Below, piece by piece: positions 1-12,901 of a DNA stretch of 64,000 nucleotides (its first letter is position 1; each line of letters opens with the position of its first letter). The DNA comes from Endocalyx cinctus. Taxonomy: Eukaryota > Ascomycota > Sordariomycetes > Amphisphaeriales > Apiosporaceae. The position numbers and the translations under genes are program-made. The notes under the pieces were generated by a model that had not been told where the DNA came from, ran no database searches, and saw only the letters and a program-made list of their open reading frames with translations. The stretch is from assembly GCA_001600455.1 (NCBI GenBank), contig BCKC01000002.1, positions 4,664,171 through 4,728,170 of the forward strand, written 5' to 3'.

Positions 1-1048
1 CGCTGAATAAATGTTTCGTCAAGGCGCCACGCTCGACGGATGAACCGGGAAAGGGTATGAAATGGGAAATCACGGCTGAAGCTCGCGAGGAGATGATCAA
101 GAACGCGTGGAAGGGAGGACGAGGCGGGCACCGAGGCTCATCGGCGCCATCCTCACCCAGCCAACCAAATCAGCTCGCCTACATCACCCAGGGTCCGAAA
201 GACATGGCGAAACGCGAGCCGGGATCTGCGCGGAAGCGTAAAGGTTCACCCACTACTTCTCCGTCGCGAAAATCGCTTCTGAATCCGTCAACGGTGACGC
301 CGGACAGACGGCCCTTCTCCAACCATCACTCTCTAAGCTTCAATGACGGCAGCCCCATGCCTCGTAGCCGCAAGACCCTCGAAGTGTCCAGCTCCTTTGC
401 CGAGCCGCTAGCTTTGGATCACAGCAACAACAACAACCTCGAGCAATCCCCCCAACAGACGCTCACCTCCTCGTTCCCGGCCGATGAGAGCGCCTCGTTC
501 GTGACGCCCGCGCCGCATCGCGTCCACCCCCGGCTCGCCCCGCCCAGCACCGCTCAGAGGCCCAGCCAGCACATGCCCACCAGCTCGCCGGCCCCGTTTT
601 GGAAGTACGCCGATATCAACAGCACGCCCCTCAAGCTTCCGTCGCCTTACGATATGAGCCCCTCGAAGCCCCACAGCAGCCATCATAAGGGCATCGATCT
701 TCTGCAGAACAGCAGCAGTCCACCCCCGGGCCCCGCCGAAGATCGGACCCCTGTCGCTAGTCCCACCAGGTCCCGTAGAGGCGCGACGCGCGAAAGGAGC
801 GCCGCCCCGCCGGCGGTAGAAGACGATGACGAGGATGCTCCTTTTGATTTGACCAAGTATGTTTATTCCCGATTTTTCTCCGTCGTCACCTATAGATTAC
901 GATGTTACGGAATTTAATGAGATTCGAAATGCTAACGTGGCTTTTTTACAGGGGGTTCCAAAGCATCGGGTCATACCACGCTCCTCTCAGTCTTGGAGGT
1001 GGATTAGGTACCACTACCGCTGCCAGAGCCAATGGTGGACAAGTCTAA
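1..1048 (+). CDS. fkh2: Forkhead transcription factor, C-terminal part (FKH1/2 type), 5' end outside window
   Basis: The reading frame is open from position 3 and begins inside the end of a forkhead DNA-binding domain (LNKCFVKAPRS, then DEPGKG and a conserved Trp), the wing that follows helix 3. Exons are 3-856 and 952-1048; the 95-bp intron (857-951) has a GTATGT donor and TTTTTTACAG acceptor, and splicing replaces a meaningless read-through by a tail beginning KGFQSIGSY and ending in Val-stop at 1046-1048. After the domain comes KNAWKGGRGGHRG, then a long Ser/Pro-rich disordered region with many SP/TP sites (possible CDK sites) and an acidic EDDDEDAPFDLTK segment. Family knowledge: fungal FHA-forkhead factors drive cell-cycle and developmental transcription in the nucleus. 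The FHA domain, if present, lies upstream of the window, so the FKH1/2 assignment rests on the C-terminal block and is less certain than forkhead itself. Confidence 0.82.
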
Positions 1049-3924
1049 AAAGATTGACATTTGACATGTGTCGCTTGCTTGTCAAATTAATTGTCTACGA
1101 TTTAGTCATTTGTTATGGAGCGGGTCCTCGGAGCGAAGCGAAAGCAAAATAAAAAAATTTCACGCCATTTGTTAACTCGTTACGAATCAAGTCGAGCGAG
1201 CATTCTACCTACGTTCTTGCTTTTCTTTTACGCTAGTATGCTTCTGTGTTAAAACTGAAAAATAGGAGGATCTGGAAAAGAATCAAACGGAAAATTTCAT
1301 GGTTTTTATGCAAGGGGTTTTTTCATGGTGTTAAAAGTTGATGATATATCGGGTATATCTGTCTTTCTAGTTGACAGCAGGCCGATATTTTATGCTTCTA
1401 CGTTTTTGCAGGCTTAAAAAGAAAAACGTCTCCTCTTCCCCCCATATTCTCTCTTACTTTTTCAATTTCCTTTTCCCATATATACGCAACGCAAAGAACA
1501 TCGGGTCCGGGGTCAAGGTTAGTTTTTTTTTTTTTTTTTTTTTCGGTCGTTTAGCGGTCAAGAGGGAGGTACATCATTCGGCATTTCATTTATATGGATG
1601 ATTGCATGGGAAACGGTGTTGAGCTGACGGGGAGTTTTTTTTTCTTTCTTTCAAATGTCTTCTGCGTACTGTTTTTTTTTTTTCCTTTCCCTCATCACTT
1701 GTCTCTCCGGATTAGAGAGGGGAGCGCAACGCAGCTTAGGGTAGTGAGTGCATGGAGAAGGAAAATAAAATATTCCGAAGTTATTTTTGTTTGTCCCCCT
1801 TTAAGTGAAATGAAATGTGATTTGGGTCCAAGTGAAGTGAATGAGGTGCTGGTAAATAGATGGGAGACTTGGGTTGATACTAACCCCTTTTTTTCTGCTG
1901 CTGGTTCGGTGTTGAACTATAAGCAGCGTATGAATGCGTTGGGTTACTATACTTTGAGTTTGTGAATCTGCAAAGAAGCCCCATATTCCGAAATACTCCC
2001 CTCCTTACTGATTATTTCGGGGGACTGAGCCGCAGCGTTTGGAAATGGTTCCCGTCTTTTATCGTTACCTATCTTACTAATATCACGATGACTATATACA
2101 TCATCCAGTCCGGGGAAAGGTGAGGGTAGAAAATATCGATACCTATTATAATTGTAGTATGAGAAAAAAAAAAAAAAAAAAAAAAGGGGGGGGGGGGGGG
2201 GGCGTCTCGGTTGGTAACCGAGCCCGACGTCGACTTCAGCGGCGGCTAGGGCCCCGCAGCTGCGGAACCTCTAGCACCTGTATATATGTACTACATACGT
2301 TCGCCGGGAAGCAAGCACCGCCCGGAGACCCAGGCCTCGCGCGCCCTTTGATCCCGCGAGGTGGTCGAGACCGTCCCCCGGATCGGGACACCGGCGGAGC
2401 TCAAGAGCTCGATCATTCGGCCCCGCCCTCGTCGGTGTGAGCGCCACAGCGGCGGGAACAACGCGTTTCAGTAGCTCGTCTGGTGCGATATATATATATG
2501 CCTTATCTATCACCTGGTTACCGAACAATGACCGATTAATTACCGGGTACGCGACTGCACGCCGGCATGAGCCGCGACCAAGCGTCCGCGGGGCTCCGGT
2601 TTGCGTTACCCCTTTGTGTGTGATAGTATTATACCTGTTATTGTTGATATTCTTTCTTTCTTTCCTCTCCCTCGAGAAAAAAAAAGTAAAATCAAAGCCA
2701 CCGAGGCCACTTGCTAGCCGCAGAAGAGAACTTTTGCCTTCTCTGGCTTAACGTTAGGTTAGGCGCATTTGTTCCTTCTGGATATCCCACAGCCGACTTG
2801 TTCTTCTTCTTCTTCGCCCGACGTGTGTGAAATTACGGCGTACTTAGGGCGTTTTTTTTTTTTTTTTTTTTTTTTTTTTTGGAAACATATTCCTTGGTTT
2901 AGTGCCAGACGACCGTTATCTCAAAGCTGGAAAAAACATATTTCAAAACGAGAGAAATGGGCGGGGAATAAAGTAAGTAGTCGACATTGTTATAGATCAT
3001 GTCAGAAGAAGACGCGATTTGTAAAGGCTGTGCAAATACTCATGCTCGTTATATTCCGATGCATGAGCCTGGAGATGTATTACAGGGGGTGAGCGTGCTA
3101 GCTTACGGAAAGGCCTGAGTCTCGAATTACCTTATAGATAGTACGCAGTGTTCATCATTGGGGGTGGCTGCTGGAATAATTACTGGAATGACTAGTAGAG
3201 TGGCGATTGTACAGATTTATCGTACGAATTAAGCGGTTAACTACACGGCGCGTTGAGGCTGGCGAAGGCTTGTCGCGGCCGCGTTATTCGTCTATAAGGA
3301 AGAATTGGGGGCGGACCAGGGTATTTAATAGAAACTTTATTAGTAACTATGCCGTTTAACCTGTTATTTTTTTTTTATTTTTTTAATAGAACGACCTGAG
3401 AGATTGGGACATATCTCGTCGTGGGCGAGTCTTTACTTGGGAGACGACTATGTTTTTACTTTACTCAAGCATTTGAGCTTGGAGAAAAGGGGTCCCACAA
3501 CATCCTGACTTGCTTATATCTTACTAATTTTGAAATCAAACGTTGGAATTGATTAATTGATGCTATTCATCTACAAAGCACATGGCCATAATAGTATAGC
3601 AGTATATTAGCGAGTGTCGTAGAATGTTACGGTGCTGGGCCACTTCGGCGCTTAACGCCTTCCATGACAGATGACAGGCATCTTAATTGGTGAGATAAAT
3701 ACGGCGCGCTGAGTGGCGCCATGTGAGAGAGACATATCTTGTATGTAGGCAGATATGCTCTTGGGGAATCGGTAAGGCTGTCCACTTTGCCCATCATACA
3801 ATCAATACTTCATAGGTTCCTAATGTAAAAAATACTATGATGGTATCATATCCCCATCCGTGGAGTCACTCGATTTAACTCTGATTAAATTTTACCTAAT
3901 TCGTAACCGACCCGGGCTGTCGGG
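1049..3924. other. Intergenic region with long homopolymers and a GC-rich island
   Basis: I find no convincing gene in these 2.9 kb between the forkhead and NLR-like genes. The first part presumably holds the forkhead 3' UTR. It carries long homopolymers: T21 at 1523-1543, A22 followed directly by G17 at 2164-2202, and T29 at 2852-2880. A GC-rich island (about 2203-2600) with short perfect palindromes (for example CCGCAGCTGCGG near 2254) follows the A/G tract. Short ORFs here run through the homopolymers and have no family features. Confidence 0.7.
2164..2202 (+). repeat. Adjoining poly-A (22) and poly-G (17) tracts
   Basis: Positions 2164-2185 are all A and 2186-2202 all G, directly abutting. 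The downstream 400 bases are clearly more GC-rich than the upstream DNA. It could be slippage-generated or mark the edge of an inserted segment; run lengths may also suffer from sequencing error. Confidence 0.85.
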
Positions 3925-6900
3925 ATGAGGAAGATCTTTCGAAGAAGACATAAAGCGGGGAGAACCGTAGATGATTCACCGGAGTCCTCCCCGCCAAGTT
4001 CATACTCAAGAGAAACATTTCCTGCAGGTATCAAACTATTACATAGTCCATCAGAAAGCACGGTTGAGTACGTATTTATCCTGTCACTAAGATAAGATCT
4101 ATCATTTAGCTGATGAATACCGCTCGCGATATATAGTATTGTTTTCGTCCACGGTCTTACGGGTGACCGCGAACGGACATGGACCGCTAAAGATGCAACC
4201 GAGCCTTGGCCCAAGACCCTTCTCCCGACGAAGCTTCCGACCGCTCGCGTACTCACATTCGGATACGATGCGTCCGTGGCCGATTGGCGAAGCATGGTAT
4301 CACAAAATCGCATCGCGAATCATGCGTGGAACCTACTGACGTCCCTCGCTTCCTATCGGGAGGAGGACAACACGAACGAGCGCCCGATCGTATTCGTGGC
4401 TCACAGTCTTGGCGGATTGGTCTGCGAAGATGCTTTGATCACGGCGCAGCAACGACCGGAGCCGCATCTAAAGAACATCTTACATTCAACTCGTGCCGTC
4501 GCCTTCCTCGGCACGCCTCATCATGGTTCCGGCCTTGCTCAATGGGCCGAAGCCCTCTCCAGATATATCGGCGTGGTCAAGAGGATGAATAGTAAAATCC
4601 TCGAGGTTCTCAAACGGGATTCTGAAGTCCTAGCGAGGATTCAAGATAGTTTTCATACCATGATACGAGCGCGAATAGGTGATGGGCTGCGGCCAATCGA
4701 GATCAGTTGTTTCTACGAGGAAGTTCCTCTAATCGGAGTCGGCTTCGTAAGTCAACTGAACACTAAGCTTTTCCATACACTAACTAGTGAACAAAGGTTG
4801 TGCCTCAACATTCAGCTATTCTTCCTGGATATATCCCAATCGGTATTCGAAGCAATCACATGGACATGGGCAAGTTTGCAGCCATAGATGACCCGGGTTT
4901 TACTTCTGTCTATGGTGAGCTTCGCCGATGGGTGAAAAGCATAGGTATACCGAAAAATACCCAACGACAGGGTATGGACCAATTAGCAGACAAGGGGAAA
5001 GGACGAGAGGAACCAGAGAAGCTCGAGTCGCACTGTAGGTAGATACTCCAAATAACTAGGATGCGATTAATACTAAAAGACATAGTCATCCTGCCATACC
5101 CCCATAATCCTCTTTTTATAGGACGTTCGGAAGTCCTCGAACGGCTGAAGTGTCAACTAGGTCACCAAGGGCCACGGATGGACGACCAATCGCAAAACCG
5201 CACCGCGCTCTACGGCCTGGGTGGTATTGGGTAAAAATAACATCGACTTCTGTACATACCACAAACAGTCGGAGTACTAACTTGTGAAAGAAAAACCCAG
5301 GTTGCGATAGCATACGCGTATTGGCTGCGCAAGACGTATCCGGACATATCCATATTCTGGGTTCATGCAAGCAACACAGAGCGGTTTCGTGAATCTTACG
5401 CTTCAATCGCCGAGCAATGCGAGGTCCCAGGATATAACGATCCTCAGAAAGACGTATTACCCTTATTAAAGGGGTGGTTAGAAAAGAATGACCGAGGCCG
5501 GTGGTTCATGATTGTCGACAATGCAGACGATGCACAGCTGTTCTGCCACTCGGATAAAAGTGGTGATGCAACCAATGATAAATACCTCGGAAAATATATC
5601 CCAGATTGTGCATACGGCACAGTCCTAATCACAACCAGAAACAAGAAAGTGGGGATTCAATTGAGTCAGGTTATACGCCCTATTCAGATCGAGAAGATGA
5701 GCGATGATGAATGTTCTCAACTGCTTCGGACACGGCTCGACGCTAGCTCTATCTCGCCTCAGGATTTATTAACTCTAGCTGACCGTCTTGAGCAACTGCC
5801 ACTTGCCCTTGCTCAAGCAGCTGCATTCATGGAAGAAAATACTATAAGCATCAGTCACTATCTCATGCTTCTTGATCAGAACCTTTCCTCTCTACTAAGC
5901 GAGGAGTTTCAAACTATAGGACGAGATCCGGAATTGCCCCATGCAGTCGCAGCGACATGGATTCTTTCATTCGAACAGATCGAACAACAGAGCCCATTTG
6001 CCAGCGAACTTCTCTCATTTTTGAGCCTATTTGACCGACAAGCTATTCCCATGGAATTCCTCTACGAATTCTTCGAAGGAAAGAAGATTGATCTAGTTAG
6101 CAAGGACACGGACGATGAAAATAATAACAATATACAACTTACAAAAGCGCTGGGCGTCCTGAAAGCATACTCTCTAGTTAGAGAGGGCAAAGCGCGCGAT
6201 CTTGATATGCACCGTCTCGTACAGATCGTGACGCGGAAATGGCTTATCAAGAAGGGCGCGCTGAATCAGTTCACGGAACAAGCCCTTTCGGTGATGGCAC
6301 GATGTTACCCATTCGGCCGCAAACTAAGGCACAAAGAGAAATGCATTGTATATCTTCCACATGTACAGGCGGTATTGAAACTTGACGGTGCCAAATCAAG
6401 GGAGGGTAGTCTTGCAAGAGCAAAGATCTACGATAATATTGCTGGGTTATTCTTCTTTAATGGCCAATGGAATCGTTCTGAGGAATTCCAAAGACAAGCC
6501 GCAGATATATCCAAAGAGGTGCTGGGTCCGAATAATCCTGATACAATACAACGTACAAGACGCCTAGCGAAAGTTTACCGAAATAAAAAACGGTGGGAGG
6601 AAGCCGAAATGTTAGGGAAGCAGGTGATGGAAACCAGCCAAAAATTACTAGGTCTGGAACACCCCGATACGCTGGCTGCTAAAAGTTCCCTGGTTGCGAT
6701 ATATGCGGAGCAAGGGCCGTGGGACGAGGCTGAAGTTTTATACAAACATCTTGTAGAAATTTATCAAAGAGTATCAGGAGACAAACATCGCAACACTCTA
6801 GCTAGTCTGCATAAACTAGCTAGAGTATATAAGCGACAAGGACGTTTGGACGAAGCCGAAAATACATTTAGACATGTATCGGAGATTAGGCAAAAAGTGC

Positions 6901-7280
6901 TGGGAAATGAGCATCTTAATACTCTAGCGAGTTTAGAAGCACTCGCTAGAGTATATGCAAAACAAGAGCGTTTGGACGAAGCCGAAAGTACGTTGAAAGA
7001 TGTATTGGAGATGAAACAAAAATTGCTGGGAAAAGAACATTATAGGACACTACAAAGCATGTATAGTCTTGCGGTTGTGTGGAAGGCGCAGGGTCGCATC
7101 ACTGATGCAATTATGCTTATGAAGGAATGCTACGAATGGAATCTTCGTGTTTTGGGGCTAGATGATAAATTTACCCAGGACTCGCTATACATGCTAAATC
7201 GTTGGCGTGCAAAGAGGACGGCCTTGTCTCTTACGCAGGCACGGTCGGAGCAAGCCAGCACGACAAGTCAGACGAAATAA
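3925..7280 (+). CDS. NLR-like STAND protein: alpha/beta-hydrolase - NB-ARC - TPR
   Basis: Five exons (3925-4067, 4137-4746, 4797-5034, 5086-5230, 5291-7280) join in frame to 1041 residues. The start is the first ATG after an in-frame stop at 3904. Residues 35-280 are a lipase-like alpha/beta-hydrolase: DIVFVHGLTG, nucleophile Ser138 in AHSLGG, possible catalytic His272 in SNHMDM. LPYPHNPLFIGR (333-344) leads into NB-ARC: P-loop GLGGIGKT (374-381, split by intron 4), Walker B FMIVDNADD, ITTR ending at Arg495, and a GLPL-like QLPLAL (547-552). From about 750 to 1010 lie kinesin-light-chain-like TPRs of exactly 42 residues. Family knowledge: such fungal NLR-like proteins are ATPase/GTPase switches, and some act in heterokaryon incompatibility or defence; the effector here would be a hydrolase. 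The specific trigger and role are unknown. All splice phases agree and branch-like TACTAAC/ACTAAC motifs are visible in introns 2 and 4. Confidence 0.9.
6534..7163 (+). repeat. Five in-register 126-bp coding repeats (42-residue TPRs)
   Basis: The units start at 6534, 6660, 6786, 6912 and 7038, each exactly 126 bp with no indel. Most units open with H/N-x-x-T-L and contain W/R-x-x-EAE. By hand alignment units 3 and 4 (6786-6911 and 6912-7037) share about 75% of bases, with a longest common stretch through the GRLDEAE/ERLDEAE codons. Such tandem units are the part of fungal NLRs that can vary in number by recombination. Confidence 0.85.
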
Positions 7281-8958
7281 AGCTCTTAGTTTTTCTTTGT
7301 ATATATAGACCATGGGATATGGCAAAATAAACATGTAGAAATAATCAAAAAAAAAAAAAAAAGGCTCGAGAAGAAACGCAGACTCGTTTAAGTATTCATA
7401 TCCCCCTATTCCTGCCTCCCCCGCCTCAATCGCACGTGGTCGAGAATACGTAATTCAATCTATATTACCCCTTCACGTAACATGATAAAATAGAAATGAG
7501 TCGTGAATGAATAAACCCTAGTCAAGAAAAAAAAAAAAAACATGAAAGATGATCTTCGATTCTTAATAATAAATTCCGTTCGACATCTTGCTTTTCAGTC
7601 CATCATCTACATTCTAATATCCCAAGATGACCTAACAGGCTCCCGTTCATATCCCTTACCGTGGGAGGAACATTGTTTGTTCTCCTAGGACCATAGCCGT
7701 GATGCGGTTAGCTTATAAATCTCAGCTGAAAAGAAACGTTCCGAACGTGAAGATAACGACGAGTTCGTAACGATTTTAGGGGGTGGTCGATCCATACCCC
7801 CCCCCCCCCCCGGCCTACTATTCAGCTCTTTCGCAGCAGACCGATCAACAAGCGGTCTGCCACTAATCCTATTCCTCGTTGTCATCGTAACGGCTATATC
7901 CATAATGTGATATGATTAATACCAACAGCAGTTCTTTCAGCTTCAAGAAAAAATGACGAGAATATGACGATATGAAAAGAAAAAAGAAAACGAAGTTTCC
8001 GAGAATAATGATTGATTAATTTCACTTTTGTCTCCCAAGGAATCAATATACTTCGAGATCCCGTGTTAAGATAACATGACTAGGGCAAGGAAAGGGAAGT
8101 ATCACCTCTGGGATCACAGATTCTCCGTATATCGTGGGGTGTAACCCATTCTTTTGTTCTCCTTATGTATATAAGGTGCCTTTCCTCCATAGATACGTCA
8201 TAGCTCTTCGTGCAATAACAGTTCTATTTACCCATACCTATGGTACAGGTATTCTTATGACACGTGTACTTCACCTATGTTGTGGCCTTGACAGTTTTAG
8301 GGAATATCACACATACGCACACATTCACGATATTTAAGAATGTTGATGAGAGAGAATATATAAACTTGATGTGTGGAGATGATATGATGGGATGTTAGCT
8401 ACTTCTCAGATAGCTATTTAGCTTCACTCGTAACCCAGTCAGTCTGTTTACTGACCTCCTCATAAGCAAGCAGCCCGTCCCGCCCCGTCCTGTCCTGTCC
8501 GCTCTATGAATTTTTTTTTCCCCACCCGTTCCTCTCGCCCACCCCCATCATCAGAATCCAGTCTAGCCCCGTTGACCCGGATCATTATATACATAATGGA
8601 ATAAATATACAGATATGGTCTTTGTTGAAAATACAACATTCCTTCCGTCTTTTACCTTCTCACCGTTTTCTGCATCGGATCTTCCCCTTTGAACCGCCCA
8701 CAGAGCACACTGTCTAATAGGCACGAAGGCAATGGGAGAAGATGATGACAGATAAACTCAGATGTTAAGAAAGCAACCGGACCGAAGCCATATAGATGAG
8801 AAAGATAAGGGTGAGAGGAAAAAGCATAATGCACACAAAAATGCATATTTGATGAACTGCCCTACACCATTTTTGACCATGCAAGCAAATCCAAAATGAC
8901 CAGCAGATGAGACAATAAAGGAAACGAGTCACGAGACTGCATGAATAGACTAGCTCCA
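7281..8958. other. Intergenic region between convergent NLR-like gene and clu1
   Basis: Both flanking genes end here, so this should hold two 3' UTRs. I see no gene. Notable are poly-A tracts near 7348 and 7527, a C15 run at 7797-7811, and a pyrimidine/CCCGTCC-rich stretch near 8475-8560. Confidence 0.7.
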
Positions 8959-11900
8959 TCACGCCGCGCTTGCTACCCTCGTCTTAGGTCCGCCGCGACC
9001 GGGCTTTTTCTTGTTGGTAGTCTTCTTCTGAGAGCTGCTGCCCTCGATAAATTTGATCAAGTCATCGATGCTTCTTGCGTCGGGTTTGTTATCTTTGGCT
9101 ACTTTGGCCGGGATCGCGGCACTGGTGCTAGCAGCAGAGCTGCCGAGCGCAATATTTCGTGTCGGGAACCTTATTCCCGCACGTAGACGACGTGCCTGGG
9201 CGTCCTTGTCTCGCTTCGCAATGGCTACGGCGTTCTGGGTAAGCTGCTCGAGCCACGTCTCGGCCTCCTTGGTGTTGTTATTTTCCGGTCCGAGCTGGTG
9301 GAGGAAGATATTGTAGCACTCCCGCATCTTTCCGAGCGCTGCTTTCGACTCGTTGTCTAGTGCCAGGGCTTGAGCGAGTTGGAACAAGAGACTGGCTGAC
9401 TGCAGGGACTGGGGACCCATCACGCGCTCGCAGACGGCGAGGGACTCCTCGAACCATATGCGAGACTCGTGATACGCCTGCATGTGCTGGAGCATAACGG
9501 CGGCATTGTTCAAGGTGGTGATCGAGTCAGGGTGGTCGGCACCGTAGATGACTTTCCATAGATCTAGAGCGTGCTTGACGTAAACGAGAGCTGTTTTGCT
9601 ATCTCCCGATCCGTGTACATATAAACCAAGATTAAGATAGTAGAGTAAAGTCTCGGCAGAATCGACGCCGATTGTTCGCTCCGACACAATGACGGCCTTG
9701 CGAGCGAGGTCAACGGCAGCCTCCTTCTCTTCTAATTGATAGTAAATCTGGGCCAGGCTAGAGTAAGCTCGAGCAACTTCGGGGTGGAGCACGCCATAAA
9801 TCTGTTCATGAAGAGTGAGTGATTCGAGCAATAACTCTTGACCGATCTTGCGGTTGTTCTGCATGATTGAGTGACGACCACCCTCAAGAGCCTCGTCAGA
9901 AATAGAGCTCTTCGGGGCCGAGTCCTTGATAATTGGCACGATATTGACAATATCGTCTGCGGCAAACGTACAAGGCGCAGCAGCGGATGAAGCGTCTGAA
10001 GCCGGGGAGCCGTCCCTCGCCTTCTTCTTCTTTTTCTTGCTCTCGCCATTCGTTTGGCCGTTCGTCTCGCTAGTCTTAGCAATAGCCTCGCCAGTAAACC
10101 GGAAATCTTTGGCTTCTAACTGGAGGCCAAGCTTTAGAGAGATCTCCCTGAGAAGCTGCAGATGTTTTATCTGCGCGTGCCAGTCGGGCTCCAGAGTGAA
10201 CTTGAAACGACATAGAGCCTGTTCTTCAATCTCCTTGCACAGACTCTCTGGCGTTACATCCGCAAACGCCAGATCGGCATCGGGATACAAAGATTTGAGC
10301 GATTCGTCGATATCGGCGGTGGGCTTACCGTTGAAGCCAGTTCCAAGCAAACAATTCAGTAAATGGGCAACGCAGGCAGACGTGAGAGGTATGGGCAAAT
10401 ATCGTAGGTATTTGCCTGCGGTGTGCTTAAAGGATCTTGAAATAATCTCCTGCAAGCAAAGGGCCCGAAGACGCAAGAGTCTCGAGCCCTCGCACAAGGA
10501 CACGATCGTACCGAGGTAGCGCATGTTGATACCACGCTTGTGCATCATGTGAGTGAGGGACTCGCCGTCCATGGGGAAAGGTAAATCTGAGGACTTGATG
10601 TCGTTTACAAAACCCGGGATGGCCGACTCTCGAAGATGCTTGCAAGCATTACGAACATCTTCTTCGTCAGCAGCCATCTGCTCTTTCTCCTCATCCGTCT
10701 GAGGAACTTGCCCGCTGAAGGCATCCGGGTTCAGAGAAAACTCAAATTTCGAAGCGTCTAATTGCTTGGTAATTTCCGTCTCGGCCGAATCCTTGTTCGA
10801 TTCTTCGTCCTTTTTCTCCCCCGACTCCTCGGAATCTTTCTTGGCTTCGGCATCCGACTTCTCTTCCGCCGCAGCACGATCCCTGATACGAGCAAGCTCG
10901 GCGTTCACCCACTTCGAGAACTTCAGAGTCCTGAGGTCTTCGACGAGTTCGTGTCTCAGAATCGTCATCCGGTGAGGGTATTTTTGCTTCTCATCTTGAC
11001 CTTCTACCTCGCTCTCTTCTAGCCAGCAAACGTCAAGAGGTGTGATCCGATACAGATCCAAGACATATTTGCGGCCATCCGTGCCCATCAAACCTTTTGT
11101 CTCAACGCTAGCTTCTAGGTCGAATCGCTTGCCATCCTTGTCCCAAACCGGGTGCTTCTTGACTCTCAGAGCCTTGGACAGCTTTTCGAACGTCGACGCA
11201 AATCTCTCGTCGGCGGCGACTATTTCCTTGCCTTCTACGGCACCGTACTCAATGGAGTTCTCGCCAGGATCCCTCTGCTTGAAAATACCAGGTACGACGG
11301 TTTGACCAACAATACGCTTGCCGAGGTAATCTACGACAACGGTTGCAGGACTATATAGACCATCGATATCCAGCTGGTTAACCATACGCACACCGTTCAC
11401 ATCCTTACCGGTAGCGACACGCGCAGCGTCGTCACCACCCTCGGACGTGAACGTGCCGACGCCATCGGCTCCGAACGAGAAGAAAACATTGTTGTAGACG
11501 AATATCTGAGCATCACGTCCTTCCGTCGGGTTCAAAGGCGTGACCTCGCCACGGGCAACCAAGACGGCGCCTCTGGCGGCAGCGTCGGTATAATCAGCGA
11601 ACAATTTTGAGATGAAGCGTTCTCTGAAAACACGGTCCTGCACCGTCTCCTTGGGGAGTTCCCGCGCAGACTGGAACTCTTCGTTCCAATCACGTAGGGT
11701 ATCAGTATTATCCACACCCGAAATCAGGTATCCTTCTTGTGTCCTAGTGATATCGGCGCTGTGCGCACATATCGACGACGATTGAGACGGGACAAGCCAA
11801 GGGGCCGCAGGGATAGCATTGGTCATCTGGTACGTCGCTAGGGGGTCTTTCTTGTTGTTGTATTGCAACAGCTGGTCAAAAGACTCCATAAAGGAGGGAG

Positions 11901-12901
11901 AAATATGAGCTAGGAGAGGGAATAGCGAATGCGAAGAAAATCCCTTAGGGGCCGGTCGAGGTGAAGGGTCAAATTTACTGTTAGAAGACTTGTTGACGTA
12001 AAAGCCACCAACGTGGGAAGTGATCTGATACTGCTCCCCTTCGTTTGTAGTAACCAATAGATATAGCAAGTGACCCTTCTGTCTCAGGTGGTACGGGGGA
12101 GGGTTCCACGAAGACAAAGACACAGACTTGACGGTCTTCGGAGCAGGCTCCTCCTCCTGGGGGATGAGGGCGGAGGTCTTTGCGGGACCGTCAAAGTCGT
12201 AAGTACCGACTTGGGCATTATCGCTACCTTTTGCTTCGGCGGTGACGGAGTCGAAGAGGGAGATGCCGGGAAGAACGCCGTGGAGAGTATCGGTACGGTC
12301 TCCGGCAGCACCAATTAGGTCACGAATACGAATTACATGTATTCTAGCCTCCTTTTCGGTGTATGGGTCCTCGACCAGTTTTAATTCAGCTTCGGGACCG
12401 AGTCCCTTTACGTCAGAGATTTGGATAAAGTCGTTGATCTTCTCGCCGTCGAACTCGAGGTGGAAACAAGAGTATTGGAAGCATGAGGGCAGTTCGATAA
12501 TCGACTGTCGGAGCTCGTGGACTTGTTCTTGAGGAGATACCTGAACATGAATTTAGTATAGATGAGATTTATTCATCCGAGAATCTATGCCCACCATAAC
12601 ATGAATATTTTTCGGGTCGTGAGGTATGACAATGGTTAAGGGGAACAAGGCTAATACTCCGAGTTAGCATTTAGTAGCATGGTCTAAACCCCTCTAAAGA
12701 AAATCATACCTTCGGCAATATCTTCCTCGCCTTCTTCGGCAACAGCCACGTTGTTGTCTCCATTGGAAGTTTCAACTTCTGTAGTAGGAGCTTCAACTAC
12801 AAGTATATTGTTATATGTTTAGTGAAGAGTATACGGGCAAGGACGGCAGCTATGAGGATTGACTTACCAGAAGGATTCTGAGATTCTTGTTTTTCGGCCA
12901 T
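8959..12901 (-). CDS. clu1: Clustered mitochondria protein (Clu1/CluA)
   Basis: Four exons on the minus strand (12901-12868, 12796-12710, 12650-12595, 12540-8959) give 1252 residues, the usual size for fungal Clu1. The 56-bp exon 3 was placed because it supplies the conserved LTIVIPHDPKNIHVM strand just before VSPQEQVHELRQSI and restores phase. Order: acidic N-terminus, CLU-N ubiquitin-like region, central CLU domain, an EKSDAEAKKDSEE charged linker, the eIF3-p135-like region, a Lys-rich ESKKKKKKARDG patch, then TPRs (IYGVLHPEVARAYSSLAQIY and two following units) and a basic Gly/Lys-rich tail. Family knowledge: cytosolic RNA-binding protein that keeps mitochondria from clustering, associates with eIF3 and binds mRNAs for mitochondrial proteins. 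The start ATG is 12901-12899 (MAEKQESQ). Open frames on the opposite strand across this gene are shadows. Confidence 0.95.

Noticed and set aside
2120..2528. Overlapping ORFs on both strands across the A22/G17 tract and GC island
   Set aside because: Poly-Lys and poly-Gly from homopolymers plus unstructured translation; chance ORFs in GC-rich DNA.
9926..10519. 197-codon plus-strand ORF inside clu1
   Set aside because: Antisense shadow of the well-supported Clu1 frame.
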